A stretch of 64,000 bases of DNA, from assembly GCA_032690845.1 (NCBI GenBank), contig CM064431.1:26852300-26916299 (forward strand), written 5' to 3'. Both the position numbers and the translations under genes were made by a program. Of the stretch, positions 33,237 to 45,113 are shown piece by piece (position 1 is the first letter of the stretch; every line of letters begins with the position of its first letter). The notes below the pieces were generated by a model that was not told where the DNA came from, did no database searches, and was given only the letters and a program-made list of their open reading frames with translations. This stretch comes from Eleusine coracana subsp. coracana (taxonomy: Eukaryota > Streptophyta > Magnoliopsida > Poales > Poaceae).

Positions 33237-34071
33237 TCTCTCCAAGCTCTGGAAGTGTAACTGTTGGTGTCCCTGCAGACATGCTGCAAGCTGATTCTGC
33301 AAGGCAACGCTCATGCTTAATTGCTCGGCGTTGTGTGAAGGAGAAAAATGGAAACTGGATGGTACTTTCCAGGATTATTGCTGTATGATTAACGAATTAT
33401 TTTTCCTTGTTTTTGAACAAAGATGCATTTACAATTACATCCATCACTTATTATTGCCAAAAAAAAAAGGTCATGCAGGCCAGAAGTGATCCACGAGGAC
33501 CCGTGTGTCCAGTTCAGCAAATGGAGCAGCAGCAACGTCATTACGAGCTGTGTACTTTGGCAACCCCCCCCCCCCCCTTTTTTCTTGAACTTTTCCCATC
33601 CCCTTTCATAGAACACACCCTCGCCTTCCTCCTCTGTCCTCTCCGCATTCCACCACCACAACCCAACCATGGCCATGGCGGCCACCGTGCGCCGCCCATC
33701 CCTCCTTGCCCTCACTGTTGTCTGCCTCGCCCTGCTCCACTTCATCGCCCACACCACCACCGGCAAGCACCACCTCGTCCACAGCCGCACGAACACCCGC
33801 CGGAACGACGCCGATGGCCGCGGGACGGCCTGCCTGCTCCGACCACCTCCGCGCTCCATCCGCCCTCACCAACGCCTCCCGATCACGCTACCTCGGCTCC
33901 TCCGCCGTCTCCTCCGAGCCAGAGGACGCGAACGAAGCCGTCGCCTCCAGCGTCCATGCCGTTCCTCTGGCGCGGGAGCATGAGTCGCTGTCTTCGGACA
34001 CGGGATTCCTCCTCCACATGCGAGCGGTCGCCGTGTACGCCTCCGTGCCAGCACCCCGCGGCGCAACCAGG
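33237..34071 (+). other. Region between the G1 and G2 reading frames, with ORF at 33669
   Basis: From 33669 a short frame encodes a signal-peptide-like start (MAMAATVRRPSLLALTVVCL) and then shifts out of the G2 frame. The G2 frame is itself open from 33706. It could be an upstream exon, a separate damaged gene or chance. An exon-like patch near 33480-33560 (EVIHEDPCVQFSKW after TCATGCAG) has no recognised relatives. A C run lies at about 33567-33578. Confidence 0.35.
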
Positions 34072-34397
34072 ATGAAGCCGATGCTGGTCGCCGCGCTGCC
34101 TTTGCTCGCCGTCGCCTTCCTCCCGCCGCCGGTGGCCGCTCTGGTCGCGTTCTCCTCCCTCGCGGCCCCCGCACGCGCATGGTCGGAGGAATACTGCTCC
34201 AAGGTGACCCACGCCTCCTGCGCCGTCTACGACTACGACAACGACACGGCAACCGTCGACCGGCGCCGCCACCACCCCGGCCTGAACGCGCAGTGCGAGC
34301 ACCCAATCTGCCGCGCCAAGACACACGATCGCGCGGTGCTCCACGCGGTGCAGCACGGCCGCGGCGACGACCCCCTGCTCATCTTCTGCAGCGTCCG

Positions 34398-37300
34398 TGT
34401 GACACTCCTAGTGTCATTAGGGTCCAAAGACAGCACTTATACAGCATAAGATTCTAACACTAGAATTTGAATTTAAATTTTTCACTTCAATTCAAATTCA
34501 AACCAAATTGAATGACCTTTGCACTGTAAGTTCTAAATTTTCAGTAAAAGTCACCACTGCAAAAATTATATGTTGATGGTCATGGTCAAGTAGAATTTTG
34601 GGAATTTTATCAGATTTTTAGTCCTTCAATAAAGGCCTCAAATAAATGCTAAAATGGTTAAAAACCAGCTCTGTTCATAAAATTCCTAATCAAATTTTAG
34701 TGGGAACTGTTGGTAGTTAGTATTTTTATAAACACCAGCACATCATGGGGAGCACACATTATTTTTTGTCTGAATTTAGCAGCTCTGAATTAATTCCAAC
34801 AAAAATAACAAATGCAGTCGGCTGATTGGATTGGAAATAGAAATGAAAAAGAAAACTCCCCGCGGACCCCACCTGTCAGCGACCAGGAGAAAACACACTC
34901 GGCCGCAGCTGCTCCGCCCGACTCGGCGCGCGCCGCGTGGTCGCCGGCGTACGGCCAACGGTCGTTGCCGCGGATCGACGGCCCCACGCGCGAGTTCGGA
35001 CATCCCTTGTGTCGCCTGTCGCCCTCTCCGAACCCCCCCCCCCCACCCCCCATTCACTCCTTCGCTCTCGCTCTCTCTCTCTCTCCCGCTTGCCTCTGCC
35101 TCCGCCATCGCCTCTGCCCCGCATCGCCTGGCCGCCACCGCCCACCGGAGCTTGAGCCAGGCCTCTGGGAGCAACGCCTGGACAACCCGATGACCCTGCA
35201 CCTGTTCCCTCTGCATCGCTCGGCCGGCATTGGGAGATTGGCCCGGTTCTTCCCCGGCGCCGATAATCGACCCCGAGCTGCTTCCCCGTGCCGCATTCAC
35301 CCCGAGGTGAGCCAACTTCCGATTCCTCGCACGGAGAGCTCTCCCTCTTAATCGTGCACATGTTTGAACTCCGATTGGACGAATCCTTCCACCGCTTCCC
35401 CTAGATTCATAGCTTGAGGCCGCCGCCGACTACCGCAGCCACCACCCCGCCGGTGAGCCCGCATCCCCGGCCCCCCTCTCGCAGGGGAAAATCGGTGACA
35501 TCCTTCTCCGTGCTCCGGTGAATCTCTCAGGCTAGATCCCGAGCCTTTCCGCCCTCCCCTTTTCGTGCTAGCCAGCGCCGAGCCCTGCCCTGCTTCCGCC
35601 ACCGTCGTGGGGCCATACCCGGCCATCGCCGGCGGTCCCCGACCGCCTAGAATGGTGCGCGATGACGAGTAGGCCGTTTTTCCCTCCAAACCCAGCTCGA
35701 GCCAGGGCCCGCAACGGGCTGCGGCGAGCCCCCGGCCAGCGCCGCCGTGCTCCGGCGAGCTGGCCAGTAGGCCAGCCGGGCGCTGGGCCATGCCCGCCGG
35801 GGCTGAATCTAGCCCAGGAGCACCTCCCCCGCGGGCGAGGCAGCCGTGGGCTGCCGGGATTGCGGCCCGCGAAGTAAAAATCGAATTTTCTTATTTAATC
35901 ATTTCCAGAATTGAGATAAAACTTGTAAAATGCATAGTAAAATGATTAAGAGGAATTTGGAGGCAAGGTAAATTTTGTTAGCCTTATCTGGATTAGTACT
36001 AATAAGGAAAAATGCTAAGTTACAGTGGATGTCAGTTTTACTTATAGGATTTAATTATATAATAAAAACACTCATAAATTCATAATTAATTCCAGAGAGC
36101 TGATAAAATCATGAAATTTGGTCACCAAGTAGGTTTATCAGTTTGAGTCTCCCTGGAAAAATTTCATAGGATAAATCTCTGTATATTATCTGAAATTAAT
36201 TTAATGCCCTTTTTCCTTATAATAATTAATAGAAATTATTGGCTTGGTGCATGGAAGTGAAACTTGGCAAATAATTCACTCCTGGTATAATCTAATTATA
36301 ATAAATCACCCCTGTCCATTTGAAGATCAGAATCATGTCAACTTAATAAACTATGCCCCGAGTGCAATTTTACCCGTTAATAAAAATGGTTCCGCTTTAG
36401 GGCTGTTTTGCGGGTACTTAGTACATTGCGAGGATTTTGCTCAACACACAAAAATACTAATTAATTAGCACCTACTGGTCATGGACATCACTTACATAGC
36501 TTCACCCCGGCACACACAGACACACCGTACTTTGGTGCGACGTCGTTGCGAGTAAATACTGGAGTCCATGAAGGAAATACACGAAACGACCTCATCCTGT
36601 GCTTCCGCTAAAGACGCTATATTGCTGCATTAATCAACACACCCCGCCCACTTCCATGAGGAACAAGGTACATTAACGTATTTATTGAGGAAGTGCCATG
36701 AATCTTCTCTCGTAGCATCATCTTTTGCATCATGTAGATCACGCTGTGAACCACGTGGAGACGGGACCGGAGAGGGAACCCGAAGGAGCCGGAGGTGCCG
36801 TTGTCGAGCAAGAGCAGACCCCAGGCAAGCCCCGGTGCATTATCCCTGTTTTAATTTTTTATTCTATCACTAGCTAGGGATGTAAGCTTGCATGTGCATT
36901 AAGTGATAGGAGTTGATTGAAACCCTAGCGTGCAGTAGGTCCCTCTTCCCGATTATTAGCCTCAGGACGGTAGTCGCTCTGCCTAAATTAGGACGACTAC
37001 TCATCGAGTGGTATGGAGATCACTCGTAGATAGAGAATATTGTCACTAGGGAATGATATCGGATGAAGGAAAGGGTGGATGGAATCACAATGAAGACCGA
37101 ATGGGCAACTAGGTGGAAAGGGAAGGACAACATGTCTTCAAGGAGGTAGCCCCGTCCGAGTTACCTAAGGCTACGCCTCGTGTCCGGCCCATGGGATCAA
37201 GTTTGAACGTACTATTTGCATGCTGGAGATATGGGCCCAGTAAACCGACATAGCTACGACTACCGCTTGGTCTGAATATAGCCTTCTCCCTTCTTTGGTG

Positions 37301-38285
37301 GAACTGGGGCTGAGAGGAGGGAGAAATCCACCCACGGATGGCGGCACGGGGCGCATCGCGATAGGGGACCCTTCTCGGGGGAGTCTGGACCCGGAAGACC
37401 CTGCGGTACCGTGAGCGAAAGGTTGCTCCATGCGGCTTCCCGGAAGCGCGTATGGGTCGTACAAGCAAGTTTCTCCTATAGGATGTAAATCGATTCGAAT
37501 CACTGCCCCTCACAGTAACGAGTACCACTTGATCGCTGCTCCGGAACAGTGTTGGAAGCCATTAAGATGATGAGTGGGTATAATACTGCTGTTTGGAATT
37601 CTTAAGATTGTGTTGCAACCATGATTGTTATAGCTTTAGTGCAAACTAAATTTACTATTCCACATGACAACTTAACTTGATGCTAAAACTTGAAAAACAA
37701 GGATTCACTCCTAGGCTGGTTTTCTGGCAATATAAACCCTATCCCTAGCCTTTGCATGTCTAGGTGTCGGCTGTCGTTGGCCATTTTGACGGGTCAGTCT
37801 TGCTGAGTAAATTAGTTACTCAGGACGTAGCTCTATCTGGTTTTCAGATGACCAGGACGGAGACTGCCACTGCGGTGGGAGATTCCATTGGGAGGGCCAG
37901 CGCCCCGATTGCTAGAACATCGAATGGGAGCTGTACACGAATGAAGATGAGGATTAGATCTTTGCTTGCCGGTACGGTGCTTAGGCAAAGTACCTATTAT
38001 GGCCGGACGATCCCTGTGTGTCGCCGTGAGAGGGAGATTGTATCTTAGCGATTTCATCGAATTTGTGAACCAATGTTGAACATTTCGCTTCCGCAACTTA
38101 TTTCTATCAAAACTCCGGTTTGTAATATAACTTCGGATTTATGTAAATTCTGCTTCCCCACCTACGCTCTTGTTGTAACTATTTTTCTCTATCATGTGTT
38201 GCACTATTGGGCGCCACAGCGCGTGTCGCCACCCGAGGGAGATCCTAGAACGGAACCGTCGCCGTGGTAAGGTGGGTCCGTGACA
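34398..38285 (+). mobile_element. Long solo LTR 'S' inside G2
   Basis: 3888 bp from TGTGACACTCC to GTCCGTGACA, with perfect TSD GTCCG at 34393-34397 and 38286-38290. It shares landmarks with Z (ATTGAGGAAGTGCCATGAAT, ATGTAAATCGATTCGAAT, an ACGGGTCAGTCTTGCTGAGTA block) and so is the same long-LTR family. The middle is GC- and CT-rich (C run near 35033-35043, CT run near 35067-35084). Apparent long ORFs in this part lack any retroelement motif. Confidence 0.85.
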
Positions 38286-38886
38286 GTCCGCATCGTCAAG
38301 GACCCCCCTCCATCAATGTTGTCGTGGAAGAACGTCTGGATGACGCAAGTTCCCGTGGCCGACCCCGCCACCGCCGCAGCTTCCGGCGACCGAATCTGCT
38401 ACATCGAGCCCGTGCACTTGGGTTACAGGGAGGGCTACTACATCCGCTGCCCCAACGCCAACGACCAGGGCACCCACTCGTCCTGCACGGTGTTCCCGGA
38501 GCAGGAGGGCGCGGCGGAGATCGCGGCCGCTCTCTGGGAACATCGCAAGCTCAATTACTGTAACACCCAAAAATTCCTCAATGTAAAAAATTCTATCTTA
38601 ATATAATTTCAATATTTTCATACTTAAAATTTCATCTGAGGCAAGTTACATCATGTTGTTTGATTGCATTTTAGTGGAATCAAATTCGAAATACGATAGA
38701 AATTCGTTTAGAATTAGAACCGAAAAATATTTGAACTATATTGAGAGCCAACCATTCATTCCTTGAACAACGTGGGCCATTTTTCTTGTTGGGTCTTAGC
38801 ATGCTAGCCTAGGATGACACCAAAACTGCTAGCACTCTATTTTTCACGTACAAGAAAAGGCCGGTGGTTCCCGTTCGTGGAGATCG

Positions 38887-39392
38887 TGTTGGGGAACGGG
38901 TAGGCTACGATAGCATATAATAATTTCTACCGTTCAACCAGGAAACCTTGCAAGAGAGGATCATGGATCGTTACCACTAGACGCGCAGGCGGAGCGGAAG
39001 CGAATGTTGGAGCAACTCGATCCAACGTAGTCACGCGTCGGTGTAGAGGAAGTAGTCGATCACGTCAATAGTCTCCTAGTCCAGCCGTCGGCATCGTAGC
39101 AATAGCAGCGCCTCCTCGCGGTATCCACACGTACGGGGTTGGAGCACCGTGCGTGGCGTGCTAGCACCGGCAACACGGTTAGGGTTTTGTGGGCGAGAAA
39201 GAGGAGCACGGCGGCTAGGGTTAAGAACTGGTGGAATCACCTGCGCCTTAAGCCCCTCCTCCACTTAAATAGACCCTTCTAATGGGCCTCGACTAGTTGG
39301 CCCATTAGTGGACTAATTCCTCATGGATCAATATTCATATGACCCTCACATACGGATCAAATCCGTATTATCTCTTGGGCATATCTCCAACA
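38887..39392 (-). repeat. U 3' LTR
   Basis: Plus strand TGTTGGGGAAC to ATATCTCCAACA. The minus strand starts TGTTGGAGATATG, a common start of grass copia LTRs. The adjoining minus-strand purine stretch GTGCAAGTGAGAGAT (39393-39407) is the polypurine tract. Confidence 0.9.
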
Positions 39393-39479
39393 ATCTCTCA
39401 CTTGCACTAGAGACAATCACATAGGCAAGCGATGTTCACCCGGGATGCTTCTCAGTTCATATCTCATATGGTGTCCTTT

Positions 39480-41409
39480 CCACGGATTTAGATGGAACCC
39501 TATTAAGTGTGAAAGCGGCAGTTTCTAGAGCGTATCCCCAGAAGGACAATGGAAGATCACTTTGGCTCATCATGGACCTAACCATGTCTAACAAGGTTCA
39601 GTTCCTCCGTTCGGATACTCCAGTCCATTGGGGCGTTCCTGGCGGAGTCCATTGTGGAACAATTCCATATTGCTTTAGATGTTCACCAAATTCATGGCTC
39701 AAATATTCACCACCACGATCAGATCGTAGGAGTTTAATAGTCTTGCCCAATTGATTTTGTACTTCATTTTGAAATTCTTTGAACTTTTCAAAGGATTCAG
39801 ACTTATGCCTCATTAAGTAGATGTAACCATATCTACTAAAGTCGTCAGTAAAAGTTATGAAGTACTGAAGACCACCTCTGGCCGTGCAACTTATTGGTCC
39901 ACATACATCCGTATGTACAAGTCCTAATAGTTCACTCGCCCTCTCACTATTTCCTGTGAAAGGCGACTTAGTCATTTTGCCAAGTAAACAAGACTCACAT
40001 GTATCAATTGATTCAAAATCAAAAGAACTTAGAAGACCATCTGTATGGAGCTTCTTTATGCGTTTCTTATTTATATGACCTAAACGACAATGCCAAGTAT
40101 ACGTGGGATTCAAATCATTAGGCTTGAGCCTTTTTGTATCAATGTTATAAATAGGCTTATTCTCAAGATCTAAGTAATATAATCAATTCACCAATGGGCA
40201 ATTACCATAGAGAATATTATTCAAATAAATGGAACAACACTTGTTCCTTATTATGACCTCATAACCATCATCTTCCTCCAAACACTTTGAAGAAATAATG
40301 TTTTTGCCTAAGGCGGGAATATAATAACAATTATTTAACTCCAAAACTAATCCTGATGGTAATGAAAGTGGATAAGTTCCGACGGCCAACGCAGCAACCT
40401 TTGCACCATTGCTGACGCGAGCATCCACCTCGCCCTTTGCACATTTCCTTGCTTCTTTAAGCCCCTGCAACGATTTGCAAGTATGAATCATCGATCCGGT
40501 ATCAAATACCCATGAATCATAAGGACACGTAGCAACATTATTAATTTCAATAACATTGATACCTGAATTAGAAGTGTCTCCACCCTTCTTCTTCAGCTCT
40601 TCCAGATAAAGCTTGCAATTCCTCTTCCAATGACCGGGTTTCTTGCAGTGAAAACAAGGATCACTAGCCGCCGGTTCAGGCTTAGGAGCTGCTGCAGGCT
40701 TAGGCTTAGTGCTAGAGATCTGATCTGTAGCCTTAGCCTTAGTCTTGCGCTTTCGTTTCTTGCTATCCTTTTGAACCAAGTTAACTTGACTTGGACCAGA
40801 TTTTTTGATGCTTGCCTCAGCTGTCTTAAGCATCCCATGCAACTCAGCCAATGTCTTCTCTAAGCTATTCATTTGAAAGTTCAAAATGAAAGGCTCATAG
40901 CTCGTAAGAAGCGACTGGAGAATCACATCTGTGGCCAAATCAGGGTGTAGAGCAGCACCAAGTTTCTCCAGATTCTCAATGTAACCAATCATCTTGATCA
41001 CATGAGGACTGACATAACCGTTTTCAGCTAGCCTGCACGCAAACAAGGACTTTGAGATGTTGTACCTCTCAGACCTTGCTTGGTTCTCAAACATGCCACG
41101 AAGTCCCTCAATCATATTGTGGGCATCCGCATTCTAATATTGCTTCTGAAGCTCAGAGGACATAGTGGCAAGCATGAGACAGCTAACATCAACTGCATCA
41201 TTGGTATGTTTCTCATACTCCCATTTCTGAGTGGCAGCAGCATTTTCTAGCAGATCATCAGGATAGGGAAGCTCTAGAACATATTCCTTTTTCTCTTGCT
41301 TGAGAACAATTCTCAAGTTGCGATACCAATCAATAAAGTTTATTCCACTAAGCTTTTCTTTTTCAAGAATTGAGCGCAAATTGAAAGTGTTACTAGCGGT
41401 TGGTGCCAT
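39480..41409 (-). pseudogene. U gag-protease-integrase polyprotein (stops, truncated)
   Basis: A single minus-strand frame from ATG 41409. The gag N-terminus has LSGINFIDWYRNLRIVLKQE, and the capsid part contains YNISKSLFACRLAENGYVS. A CCHC knuckle CFHCKKPGHWKRNC lies near 40625-40660, and a protease segment WVFDTGSMIHTC near 40480-40515. The pre-integrase HHCC finger runs from HCRLGH to CESCLLGK at 40085-39980. The integrase catalytic part has VHTDVCGP, FTDDFSRYGY and SDRGGEYLS. In-frame stops at 41134, 40183 and 39596 interrupt it. At least the second and third fit CGA-to-TGA changes. The frame ends at KTPYEI, where RT should follow. Confidence 0.87.
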
Positions 41410-42766
41410 GATCTACAACAGAAAATATGCAAATATAAGCACTATGTAAATATAAAACTCTTATAAACATTTTAACAAAAGTTCATTATTCCACTATATG
41501 CTTGGAACCGTTTTCCCTCAAAACGACATATAGTGGTTCAAGATCCATATTCAACTTAGATCCTAGTGAGCTTTGGCATCACCGCTAGAAATCTAGTGAC
41601 ATAGGTAAGCAACACTTTGCTAATCACATCCCTATGTGACTCTTGTTTGTTGGATGGCATCACATGCCCTGGCGCCAACATCATGCCCCAAAGCCCAAAA
41701 CCGTTTTGATAGCTTTGTTAATTAAACCAATACTATGCATATATATGTCCGACATTTATTCTAATAATTAAGATAGTTGACGTACTCTACTTTGACAGAC
41801 CTACCATAGAACGATCATAATTTTAATAGGTGCAACTATTGGAAGGGCATATAATTTAATTTTTCTTGAGGGAACCTATTCTAGCATGTTCATATCTAAT
41901 ATAAATAACACATAAAAGAATAGGATGATAGGAACATCATCACAGGCAATCATATTGACTGTGAAATAGTATGACCCCTTTCAATTGGTGATCTCCATCT
42001 CTATTGTCATCGCCATGTCTCCCGTCCCTTCAACCATCATGCTTGAGGCCTCCATGAACTAACACTTAGCTACTACAACTAATAGCTAGTAATAAATTAC
42101 ATGAGAATATCAAGCATCACAGGTCGACACGCAAGCCGTTATACAATAATATGATAGCCTCAATCGAGCTGTAATTAATCATGGCACGCAGGCCATGCAA
42201 ATCACATATATACATCACATGCATCTTTTGGGCCATATCATTCACAACATTCTCTGCAAAAACAAGTTAGGCGAGAAGCGAATGCTAACATGTGGCCAAA
42301 AAGGGTTGTAACAATCTAGGCGTGTCCGTACGGCGGTCCCGCGGATCTCAGGGCAGCGCCCTGAAACCTCACAGGATTTCACAGATCGTATCTATAAAAT
42401 CGCAATGAAAATCCTATCGGGAAAATCATATTTGCCCGATTTTGAGTCATTCACAATGGCTTAGTTTTCCATTAGGTTTTCATGAGTAGACTGCGGTACA
42501 TGATTATGATACTATTGGCTCCTCTACTGACGCACGCAGTTAGTCCCGATGGTGATTCCAGCCGGTAGGGACAAGTCGCGCGCGCACGGAGAAGGAACAC
42601 AAATAAATCAATGATGCATGTATCGCTATCCGCCCATTACCTTGTGAACCTCCCTATCATCATTGATCTAATCAATCCGAACACAAAAACATGTAATAGA
42701 TCGCATCTAGTACATCAACATATCAACTATATGCATAAGATCTAGATCACAAACTACACAAGGTCG
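41410..42766 (-). other. U 5' leader
   Basis: Noncoding AT-rich sequence between the primer site and the gag start, unusually long (about 1.36 kb). No ORF of note. Confidence 0.6.
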
Positions 42767-42779
42767 GCTCTGATACCAC
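42767..42779 (-). other. Primer-binding site of U
   Basis: Minus-strand GTGGTATCAGAGC directly after the LTR is an exact match to the usual initiator-methionine tRNA site. Confidence 0.9.
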
Positions 42780-43287
42780 TGTTGGGGAACGAGTAGGCTA
42801 CGATAGCATATAATAATTTCTACCGTTCAACCAGGAAACCTTGCAAGAGAGGATCATGGATCGTTACACTAGACGCGCAGGCGGAGCGGAAGCGAATGTT
42901 GAAGCAGCTCGATCTAACGTAGTCGCGCGTCGGTGTAGAGGAAGTAGTCGATCACGTCAATAGTCTCCTTCTAGTCCAGCCGTTGGCACCGCAGCAATAG
43001 CAGCGCCTCCTCGCGGTATCCACTCGTACGGGATTGGAGCACCGTGCGCGGCGTGCTAGTACCGGCAACACGGTTAGGGTTTTGTGGGCGAGAAAGAGGA
43101 GCACGGCGGCTAGGGTTAAGAACTGGTGGAATCACCTGCGCCTTAAGCCCCTCCTCCACTTAAATAGACCCTTCTAATGGACCTTAACTAGTTGGCCCAT
43201 TAATAGACTAATTACTCACGAATCAATATCTGTATGACACTCACATTCAGATCAAATCCGTATTATCTCTTTGTCATATCTCCAACA
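42780..43287 (-). repeat. U 5' LTR
   Basis: 508 bp partner of 38887-39392. It differs by roughly 30 substitutions and two small indels. Confidence 0.9.
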
Positions 43288-45113
43288 GATCGATCGTGTA
43301 GCACGCCTCTCCAGCGGAACTGCTTCCTACGCCTCCTCTATAAAGTCTCGACCCCTCAGCGATCGCCACTTTTCCCTCCCCGCTCCTCTAATTGCCCAGA
43401 GAAAGCAGAGAACCGCAAGACGGTTCCTCTCCGGTAAGTCACTGCTGACCGCTCTCCTTGCCATTCCATCCGAGCAGGCATATCCTGATGCCGCAAATGG
43501 AACCGCAGGGCCACTAGGAGCACGAGGAGCCCATCCTCGTCGCCTCTCCGCGCCGGAACCGTGACATCGACGTACTCCGGTGAGCAACATCATCGCCTCG
43601 CAGTTATGTGATTTGACGCCATCATTTGCCTAGCTGACCATTGCTTCGGAACCATAGGACGACCTCAAAGCCTCGACGGCCGAGACGCTGCCGAGCCACC
43701 TCCATCGAACACCGACAACCTGAACCGTACCTCACCATCACGAGCATGACTCCCGCCGTTGCCACCTTCTTTTAGCCTCCTGGTGAGTACGCGGCGTTCC
43801 CCTCCCCATTTTGCACTAGTTCACATGCCTCCTAGGCCAGCAGAGTACGTTTCGTGGTGCCTCCGGCGAGCTTCTGGCAGCAGCCATGGCGTCGCCACCA
43901 TGATTAGTCGTAGGCAGCAACGTTAGATTAGTTGCTTTAGCCTCCAACGTTAGATCTGATAGGAACGGTTCAGATTAGATCACAACATACCCCTTCGTTG
44001 TCCAGTTAGATCTTGCCATGTGTCACTACTTAATCCCAGTCAGCAATTTTGGATTTAATTAATTTAGTTTCAGTTTGTTACCTCATCCTGACGTTAGTCT
44101 ATGTTACAACCCGTAATTGTGCCCAGTTTTACAAAAAAAAAAAACCTGTAACTTGTAATTCTCATTACTTTTTCATATAAACTCTGTTTTAGGCGATTCT
44201 TATGTTCACGCGACCATGACGACGTAGGCTGTCTGATAGTATATTGTGTTTACTGTAATTCTACTGTTTGTTCTGTATTGTTAGTATTGTTTGTTGTTAT
44301 TTGTTGGTACCGTTATGCGTGAATAGAACCTGTTCAAGAGCTGACGTTCGACCTCCAAGAGCAGAACTTCAAAGTGTTTGAGCAGCAGCTTTCTAAAGGT
44401 AAGTGTTCTTGATCATATTGACCCTATCTATAGGATGTGTTATTTTATAAAATTGCATGCTTGTCCAAATTGGATGGTTTGTTGGTAGCCAGGCGTTAGA
44501 ACCCTGGTGAGTCGGTAGTCGGATTGGAAATCCGATGAGCTATTCCTTGTATTTTGGTCATGTTGGAGCTTAGAGATTACACTTAGTAAATAGGATGCCT
44601 TTATAAAATGAGTCTAGGTTATAGTTGCTTAGTGCCGTAAATCAGAATTAAGCCTTTCTTGATAATAGCCTGCATGTCATAATTTTTTCCCACTTGCTGA
44701 ATACTCTATGTACTCACGCGTTACTCTTTCCCTCTCTATTTCTTAGACCATACGCTACTCAGACAATGGAGAAGAAGGAGGTGTCGACAATGACGACTTT
44801 AACCCCGATATGCCGTACTAGGCTGGTGTTTTCCCGGACAACGCCTATGGTTGATGGAGACACGTTTTACTTGGATTGCTGCTATTGTATCTTTTCTTTC
44901 AGACCTACTGGTCCTTATGTAAATAGATATTTAACGTTTATCTTGCTATAATGATATTTCACTATTTGTCGATGCATGTATGATTAAACTGATCCTGACA
45001 TATATGTGAAGAATATCTGGTTTTATGTTAATAAAACTGGATGTGACAATTACCGTCGTACAGTTTGGCCAAAGTATGTGACTCCCACCATGGAGAATCA
45101 TGACGAGCTCTGA

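Larger units (their letters stand above)
38887..43287 (-). mobile_element. Copia element 'U' (Tork/Angela-like), deleted for RT and RNase H
   Basis: LTRs 38887-39392 and 42780-43287 (506 and 508 bp) are flanked by perfect TSD GATCG (38882-38886 and 43288-43292). The minus strand reads gag, zinc knuckle, protease, integrase and then stops at KTPYEI near 39480, followed almost at once by the polypurine tract. Reverse transcriptase and RNase H are missing. About 30 substitutions between LTRs (about 6%) make it older than W. Confidence 0.9.
38559..45048 (+). mobile_element. Solo LTR 'T' inside G2, carrying copia element U
   Basis: Starts TGTAACACCC, ends GGATGTGACA, with perfect TSD ATTAC at 38554-38558 and 45049-45053. 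Without U it is 2084 bp. TCTATAAAG near 43338 and a GGTAAGT near 44398 look like an LTR promoter and splice donor. It has no own gag or pol. It is probably a Tekay/Del-like or related gypsy LTR of a family different from S. Confidence 0.85.
34072..45113 (+). pseudogene. G2: paralogue of G1, split by two LTR insertions
   Basis: Three plus-strand blocks, 34072-34397, 38291-38558 and 45054-45113, sum to 654 nt. They form one continuous 217-codon frame plus stop if both insertions and one copy of each TSD are left out. The start gives a signal peptide (MKPMLVAALPLLAVAFLPPP). All eight cysteines of G1 are conserved (EYCSK, ASCAV, AQCEH, PICRA, IFCSV, RICYI, IRCPN, SSCTV). Unlike G1 it continues past SSCTV through an acidic helix to a C-terminus ending ENHDEL, close to an HDEL-type ER-retention signal. 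If that is a real signal, this member would stay in the endoplasmic reticulum rather than be secreted. The insertions (3.9 and 6.5 kb) must abolish normal expression. Function unknown. Confidence 0.82.

Noticed and set aside
33866..34356. Long antisense ORFs (about 150 aa) over G2
   Set aside because: Arg/Gly-rich shadows of the GC-rich G2 coding strand. The sense frame has the signal peptide and conserved cysteines.
34776..35877. Cluster of overlapping ORFs in S on both strands
   Set aside because: Low-complexity Pro/Arg/Ser composition within a solo LTR bounded by a perfect TSD. No domain was recognised.
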